NCBI GenBank assembly: GCA_023443225.1 | Contig: JAEZVF010000100.1 | Location: 1-35,549 of the forward strand | Length of the DNA stretch: 35,549 nucleotides | Direction: 5' to 3' | Source: Bacillota bacterium | Lineage (GTDB): Bacteria > Bacillota > Clostridia > Lachnospirales > Lachnospiraceae | Part shown: one piece after another, positions 31,956-35,549 of the stretch | Position numbering within the stretch: position 1 is the first letter of the stretch | How the letters are laid out: every line of letters begins with the position of its first letter | The notes under the pieces: generated by a model | Told to the model about the DNA's origin: nothing | The model's input: the letters and a program-made list of their open reading frames with translations, nothing else | The model's database searches: none | Position numbers and translations under genes: made by a program

Positions 31956-32812
31956 AGGAAATGAAAAAGAACAAGTCAGAATTTAATATTAGAAGAGGAA
32001 TTTTATCATTTTTTATTAATTCAACTCTATTGATTTTCTCTATATCATGCATATTCCCGCTTATATGGATGGTATACTCCTCTGTAAAAACCAACAAAGA
32101 CTTCATGAGTGATTTTATTGGTTTACCAAAATCCATAAATTTAAGCAATTATGTATCAATCATTACAGAAAGTGGAGCATTAAAGGCGATATTCAATAGT
32201 TTCAGAGTTACTGTTCTATCTGTTGCGTTGATTGTTATTATGGGATTCATACTAGGATATATGTTTGCTAGGTTTTCCTTTAAAGGAAGCAAAATCCTTT
32301 ACGGTGCTTTTTTCGTTGGATTATTAGTGCCAATTCATTCACTGCTTGTTCCGATTTATGTCATTTTTTCTAGAGCAGGATTGAATGATAAATGGTATAC
32401 GTTAATTATTCCTTATGTTGCATTTGGAATACCTCTGGCGTTATTCTTAGTCGAAAGTTCCATTAAGACGATACCGATTGCATTGGAAGAAGCAGCTGCA
32501 ATCGATGGAAGTACGTTCTCAAGAACCTTGTTTGAGATTATTTTGCCGATCGCTAAGCCTATATTAACAACAGTTGCAATTATCCAGACCTTCTATTGCT
32601 GGAATGAATTTTCATTTGCATTAGTATTGATAAATAAACCGGTGTTTAGAACGGTACCTTTAGAAATAACATTATTTACTGGTCAGTTTACCAGCGATTA
32701 TCCAAGAATGTTTGGTGCTATGTTAGTAACAATGCTTCCTGTTATAGTATTTTATTTTTCTTTTAGTAAACAGATTATCAAAGGTATGGTGGCTGGTGCA
32801 GTAAAAGGTTGA
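31952..32812 (+). CDS. Sugar ABC transporter permease, MalG/UgpE type
   Basis: A 286-residue permease, six helices. N-terminal LIFSISCIFPLIWMVYSSVKTNKDF is typical of the MalG branch. EAA loop EEAAAIDGSTFSRTLFEIILPIAKP (about 177-201), closing GMVAGAVKG. It starts within the stop of the first permease gene (ATGA), implying coupled translation. A perfect hairpin terminator follows 35 bp after the stop. Confidence 0.92.
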   Translation: MKEMKKNKSEFNIRRGILSFFINSTLLIFSISCIFPLIWMVYSSVKTNKDFMSDFIGLPKSINLSNYVSIITESGALKAIFNSFRVTVLSVALIVIMGFILGYMFARFSFKGSKILYGAFFVGLLVPIHSLLVPIYVIFSRAGLNDKWYTLIIPYVAFGIPLALFLVESSIKTIPIALEEAAAIDGSTFSRTLFEIILPIAKPILTTVAIIQTFYCWNEFSFALVLINKPVFRTVPLEITLFTGQFTSDYPRMFGAMLVTMLPVIVFYFSFSKQIIKGMVAGAVKG

Positions 32813-32847
32813 TACGAAATGTTTGGGGGGATTTAGATAATAATGTC

Positions 32848-32889
32848 AATAGAGTAAACGAAAATTCAAAGTTTACTCTATTTCTTTAT
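32848..32889 (+). terminator. Terminator of the sugar ABC operon
   Basis: A perfect 12-bp stem AATAGAGTAAAC (32848-32859) / GTTTACTCTATT (32871-32882), 11-nt loop, then TCTTTATTT. Confidence 0.9.
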
Positions 32890-32938
32890 TTAATAAAACG
32901 AGGAAAGCTAATTGCAAAAGCTTTAATTTAAATTCCAC

Positions 32939-32967
32939 TTGATAAATTGTAAGACCTGCATTATAAT
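32939..32967 (+). promoter_or_regulatory. Promoter of the lacI-family gene
   Basis: TTGATA (32939-32944), 17 bp, TATAAT (32962-32967). Same spacer and same distance to the operator as the importer promoter. Confidence 0.8.
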
Positions 32968-32973
32968 GTTTAT

Positions 32974-32989
32974 ACGAAAACGTTATAGT
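32974..32989. promoter_or_regulatory. LacI-family operator, site 2
   Basis: ACGAAAACGTTATAGT differs from site 1 at a single position (C to A near the 3' end). It also begins 7 bp after the -10. This indicates autoregulation by the repressor encoded just downstream. Confidence 0.77.
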
Positions 32990-33020
32990 TATTATGGTAT
33001 TTAGATAATGGAGGAGAGAA

Positions 33021-34037
33021 GTGGCAACTATTAAAGATCTCTCATTGAAATGTGGTGTATCAGTTTCAACCGTAAGTAAGGCTTTAAATGGTTACCAAGA
33101 TGTTAGTCAGTCTACCAGAGATCTTATTTTAAAGGCAGCAAACGAGATTGGTTACTTTCCGGATGCGAATGCAAGAGCATTAAAGATGAAGAAAACCTAT
33201 AATATAGGTGTCTTATTTGCAACGTTGATGAATCACGGTTTAAGAAACGAGTATTTTGCACATGTACTGGCTTCCTTTAAAGAGAAAGCAGCAAAACGAG
33301 GATATGACATCACTTTTATTGAGCATAATATAGGAAATCGTAAGATGACATATCTGGAACATTGTAAATATCGTAATTTTGATGGGGTTTTTATCGCTTG
33401 TGCTGATTTTAGTGACCATGAGGTAATTGAGATGGTTAATAGCGATTTCCCTGTAGTTATAATAGATCATGCTTTTAATGAAGCAATTTCGGTATTGTCA
33501 GATAATGTGGAGGGTATGAGACAACTTACCCAATATATCATAGATCAAGGACATAGCAAGATTGCATTTATTCATGGTACTAAATCTTCTGTTACCCATA
33601 ATCGTATGGTTAGCTTTCATAATGTATTAAGGGAGAATGGGATTACGATTCCAGAGGAATTTTTTGTAGAAGGCAATTATCGCAGTGCTGAATCTGCAGA
33701 AGAAATTGCTATCCGTTTATTGAACTTATCAGACCCACCGACTTGTATTATTGCGCCGGATGATTATTCTGCTTTAGGTGTAATGAATGCAGCAAGACGT
33801 TTGGGGTTAAGTATACCGGACGATATATCTATAGCCGGGTATGATGGTATTTCCGTATCACAAGCGTTAGAACCTAAGTTAACGACAATTAAGCAGGATA
33901 CGGATAAGATTGGAGCTGAAGCTGCAAAGCAGCTTATTAATCTAATTGAGAGCCCGATGGCTACGTCATTAGATAATATATACTTAAAAGTACAGCTATT
34001 CAAAGGTGGTTCTGTAAAGAACCTAAATGAGGCATAA
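33021..34037 (+). CDS. LacI-family transcriptional regulator of the sugar importer
   Basis: A 338-residue repressor. The N-terminal helix-turn-helix IKDLSLKCGVSVSTVSKALNGY and hinge helix ANARALK (to about 60) are followed by a periplasmic-binding-protein-like effector domain (about 60-330; FDGVFIAC, NDHEV-type loops, IAFIHGTKSS, CIIAPDDYSALGVMNAARRLGLSIPDDISIAGYDG). GTG start behind GGAGGAGAGAA. Nearly identical operators at this gene and the adjacent importer make that operon its target. The inducing sugar is unknown. Confidence 0.93.
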   Translation: MATIKDLSLKCGVSVSTVSKALNGYQDVSQSTRDLILKAANEIGYFPDANARALKMKKTYNIGVLFATLMNHGLRNEYFAHVLASFKEKAAKRGYDITFIEHNIGNRKMTYLEHCKYRNFDGVFIACADFSDHEVIEMVNSDFPVVIIDHAFNEAISVLSDNVEGMRQLTQYIIDQGHSKIAFIHGTKSSVTHNRMVSFHNVLRENGITIPEEFFVEGNYRSAESAEEIAIRLLNLSDPPTCIIAPDDYSALGVMNAARRLGLSIPDDISIAGYDGISVSQALEPKLTTIKQDTDKIGAEAAKQLINLIESPMATSLDNIYLKVQLFKGGSVKNLNEA

Positions 34038-34112
34038 TGGCATAGGTCAGGGGGAGGCAAGTGCCATTAAGTCACATTTATTTATTAAATTTGCCGATTT
34101 CATTTTCATATA

Positions 34113-34149
34113 TTAACTCCTACGGTGGATTCTGAATCCGCCACCTTTT
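34113..34149 (+). terminator. Candidate lacI terminator
   Basis: GGTGGATT / AATCCGCC with one G-U pair and a CTG loop, followed by ACCTTTTC (about 34119-34149). Short T-run, so efficiency is uncertain. Confidence 0.6.
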
Positions 34150-34153
34150 CGAG

Positions 34154-34211
34154 CTGTAACTAAAAGGGTTCTTAGTTTGGGAAAGTCTAAGCTAGAAGCT
34201 TTTTGTTACAG
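34154..34211 (+). other. Unexplained 58-nt imperfect hairpin
   Basis: CTGTAAC (34154-34160) / GTTACAG (34205-34211), a T-T mismatch, AAAAG (34162-34166) / CTTTT (34199-34203), an unpaired region, then CTTAG (34171-34175) / CTAAG (34187-34191) around an 11-nt loop. No T-tract follows. It lies in the 466-bp gap between lacI and rpmG and could be a small RNA, a processed 3' end or a chance fold. The same gap holds a 14-bp palindrome ATAATTGCAATTAT (34243-34256). Confidence 0.35.
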
Positions 34212-34281
34212 TCTTGTTAATGGTCAGGAATTTAATTATCTTATAATTGCAATTATTATAATTACAAATTATCTAAACTAC

Positions 34282-34310
34282 TTGTTTTATTATTCAAAAA
34301 GTGATAAAAT
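34282..34310 (+). promoter_or_regulatory. Possible upstream promoter for rpmG
   Basis: TTGTTT (34282-34287), 17 bp, TAAAAT (34305-34310). Weaker than the promoter 50 bp downstream; tandem promoters would be usual for translation genes. Confidence 0.35.
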
Positions 34311-34331
34311 AATAGAACACTCAAAAAAATA

Positions 34332-34360
34332 TTGACGTTTTAATTAGAGTATGTTATATT
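34332..34360 (+). promoter_or_regulatory. Promoter of rpmG-secE-nusG
   Basis: TTGACG (34332-34337), 17 bp, TATATT (34355-34360). Transcription should start near 34367, leaving a leader of about 137 nt that contains a 30-codon ORF. Confidence 0.75.
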
Positions 34361-34389
34361 AGACTAGCGATGGAAGAGGTCTTTTTTTT

Positions 34390-34482
34390 ATGCCTAAAAA
34401 CCAGTGCTCCACATATTATTTTGCTAATTTTGATAGCGACAGTATGATTTTAGTGGGAGAAGTATTGGAACACTCAATTTAA
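34390..34482 (+). CDS. Possible 30-codon leader ORF before rpmG
   Basis: ATG to TAA, 30 codons, beginning MPKNQCSTYY and ending LEHSI. GAAGAGG lies about 10 nt before the ATG and eight Ts sit between. It ends 21 nt before rpmG. Nothing in it is recognisable and the length is within chance for this leader. If real it could be a leader peptide affecting L33 expression. Confidence 0.3.
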   Translation: MPKNQCSTYYFANFDSDSMILVGEVLEHSI

Positions 34483-34503
34483 AATTAACCGGAGGTGGAA
34501 GTT

Positions 34504-34653
34504 GTGCGCGTAAAAATCACATTGGCATGTACAGAATGTAAACAACGTAACTATAACATGACAAAGGATAAGAAAACACATCCTGACAGAATGGAAACTA
34601 AGAAATATTGTAGATTCTGTAAATCACACACATTACACAAAGAAACTAAGTAA
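34504..34653 (+). CDS. rpmG: Ribosomal protein L33
   Basis: A 49-residue L33 of the 50S subunit, zinc-binding form. It opens MRVKITLACTECKQRNY and has two CxxC pairs, CTEC (9-12) and CRFC, followed by the family ending HTLHKETK. Length is exactly that of Firmicute L33. GTG start 8 nt after GGAGG (34491-34495). Position before secE and nusG is the conserved Firmicute arrangement. The four cysteines mark the zinc-containing paralog rather than the zinc-free one. Confidence 0.97.
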   Translation: MRVKITLACTECKQRNYNMTKDKKTHPDRMETKKYCRFCKSHTLHKETK

Positions 34654-34718
34654 TTATGTCTAATTATCCGTTACATGCAAAGTAATATACTTTGTATTGC
34701 AGAAAGGAAAGTGAAAGC

Positions 34719-34934
34719 ATGGGAGATACTGCAAACAATACAGAAAATGCTCCAAAGAAAAGTTTCTTTAAAGGCGTAAAATCTGAGTTTAAAAAGATTA
34801 TATGGCCAGACAAACAAACACTTGCAAAACAATCTGCAGCAGTAATAACTATTTCGGTAGCGCTTGGAGTAGTTATAGCTATATTAGATGTAGCTATTCA
34901 ATATGGCATAGAACAGATTCTTAAAATAGGATAA
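34719..34934 (+). CDS. secE: Preprotein translocase subunit SecE
   Basis: A 71-residue single-span SecE, the clamp of the SecYEG channel. An amphipathic helix FFKGVKSEFKKIIWPDKQTL precedes a C-terminal membrane helix (about 42-63). The conserved KKIxWP sequence is clear. The short form is normal in Firmicutes. ATG 34719 follows GAAAGGAAAG; the open frame upstream reaches 34692 without a ribosome site. 11 bp to nusG. Confidence 0.95.
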   Translation: MGDTANNTENAPKKSFFKGVKSEFKKIIWPDKQTLAKQSAAVITISVALGVVIAILDVAIQYGIEQILKIG

Positions 34935-34945
34935 AGGGTGAGTGT

Positions 34946-35464
34946 ATGTCAGAAACGAATTGGTATGTTGTTCATACGTACTCAGGGTATGAGAACAAAG
35001 TAAAAGCCAACATTGAGAAAACAATCGAAAACAGAAAACTCCAGGATCAAATACTTGAAGTTTCCGTTCCTATGCAAGACGTAATTGAAGTTAAGAATGG
35101 TGTGAAGAAACAGGTTCAAAAGAAAATGTTTCCGGGTTATGTTCTTCTTAATATGGAGATGAATGATGACACTTGGTATGTAGTACGTAATACCAGAGGG
35201 GTAACAGGATTTGTTGGACCAGGATCCAAACCAGTTCCTTTGACTGATGCAGAGATGCAAAGTATGGGAATTAAACATTCTGAAGAAATTATGATTGATC
35301 TAGAGCTTGGTGATGTAATAGAAGTAACATCGGGCGTATGGGAAGGAACAACAGGTATTGTTAAGTCGATTAACAGTCACAAACAAATTGTTAGCATTAA
35401 TGTTGATATGTTTGGTAGAGAGACACCTGTTGAGATTAGTTTCACAGAAATTAAGAAAATGTAA
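34946..35464 (+). CDS. nusG: Transcription elongation/termination factor NusG
   Basis: A 172-residue NusG that binds the RNA polymerase clamp and modulates pausing, Rho and coupling to the ribosome. NGN domain (1-110) opens with NWYVVHTYSGYENKVKANIE and has MFPGYVLLNMEM and RNTRGVTGFVGPGSKPVPL. The KOW domain (about 120-172) contains GDVIEVTSGVWEGTTGIVKSI. AGGGTGAGTGT precedes the ATG. The genes that normally follow (rplK, rplA, rplJ, rplL) lie beyond the window. Confidence 0.97.
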   Translation: MSETNWYVVHTYSGYENKVKANIEKTIENRKLQDQILEVSVPMQDVIEVKNGVKKQVQKKMFPGYVLLNMEMNDDTWYVVRNTRGVTGFVGPGSKPVPLTDAEMQSMGIKHSEEIMIDLELGDVIEVTSGVWEGTTGIVKSINSHKQIVSINVDMFGRETPVEISFTEIKKM

Positions 35465-35474
35465 ATTAAGTAAC

Positions 35475-35549
35475 ATCTAGAATACAATTATTACTAGATA
35501 GTGGGAGGGATATTCCCGCAAACACCACATTATTCAGGAGGTATGCTAT
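35475..35549 (+). promoter_or_regulatory. Leader of rplK (gene starts past the window)
   Basis: Two hairpins follow nusG: ATCTAG/CTAGAT (35475-35480 with 35494-35499), then GTGGGA/TCCCGC (35501-35506 with 35514-35519), the latter also able to pair GTGG with CCAC (35525-35528). CAGGAGG (35536-35542) ends the window, placing the rplK start just outside. A short structured spacer between nusG and rplK with a GGGAGGG segment is common in Firmicutes and may be a ribosomal-protein leader. Confidence 0.55.

Noticed and set aside
34361..34389. AGAC...GTCT followed by eight Ts at the start of the rpmG transcript
   Set aside because: Only four to five pairs, and the 5' arm lies before or at the expected transcription start, so it cannot act as a terminator of that RNA.
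34315..34477. Direct repeat GAACACTCAA at 34315 and 34468 flanking the rpmG leader
   Set aside because: A single 10-base repeat in AT-rich DNA is within chance, and no element structure lies between the copies.
1..35549. CRISPR arrays, tRNA or rRNA genes
   Set aside because: No regularly spaced repeats and no recognisable tRNA or rRNA sequence; the tRNA-Trp sometimes found near secE is not in this window.

Overview
The window reads as chromosome of a low-GC, anaerobic, Gram-positive clostridium, most like a Lachnospiraceae of the Lachnoclostridium (Clostridium) phytofermentans type. The evidence is AT-rich DNA, strong GGAGG ribosome sites, frequent GTG/TTG starts, TTGACA/TATAAT promoters, PyrR attenuation, a six-gene Rnf complex and the Firmicute order rpmG-secE-nusG-(rplK). 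The species is an inference from gene content; no database was searched. Coding density is high and most genes point right; metF and the uraA-pyrR pair point left.

Layout. 1-2370: a LURP-one-like protein with an unusual translation-initiation hairpin, then a PAS-GGDEF diguanylate cyclase paired with a C_GCAxxG_C_C redox-type protein. 2534-6051: response regulator, ABC ATPase, ABC permease and histidine kinase, the layout of a peptide-antibiotic sensing and resistance module. 6066-6929: metF, back to back with a PadR regulator (7119-7832) whose palindromic operator recurs before a three-gene ABC-2 exporter (7926-10453). 10694-14211: two NCS2 nucleobase permeases facing each other across a 19-bp bidirectional terminator. 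The second one (UraA type) lies behind pyrR, whose leader folds as a PyrR-controlled attenuator. 14584-16521: a serine-recombinase island with a small ORF and a GC-richer 3' gene remnant.

16742-29040 is the most interesting block. It holds a membrane-anchored type II NADH dehydrogenase, a polyprenyl diphosphate synthase, a UbiA prenyltransferase, a lipoprotein with two tandem repeats, a secreted ApbE flavin transferase, rnfCDGEAB and a Gx/HepT-I membrane protein. The first five and the last match most of the flavin-based extracellular electron transfer (EET) locus known from Listeria (ndh2, dmkB, dmkA, pplA, fmnB, eetB). Here an Rnf operon is embedded in it. The inferred logic is that NADH enters either through Ndh2 and a dedicated quinone or through Rnf (ferredoxin:NAD+, ion-pumping), and that one ApbE could flavinylate both RnfG/RnfD and the surface lipoprotein.

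29444-34037: a sugar ABC importer (binding protein and two permeases, no ATPase) and its LacI regulator, with near-identical operators placed identically at both promoters. 34332-35549: rpmG (too short for routine ORF calling), secE, nusG and the leader of rplK, which starts just past the window.
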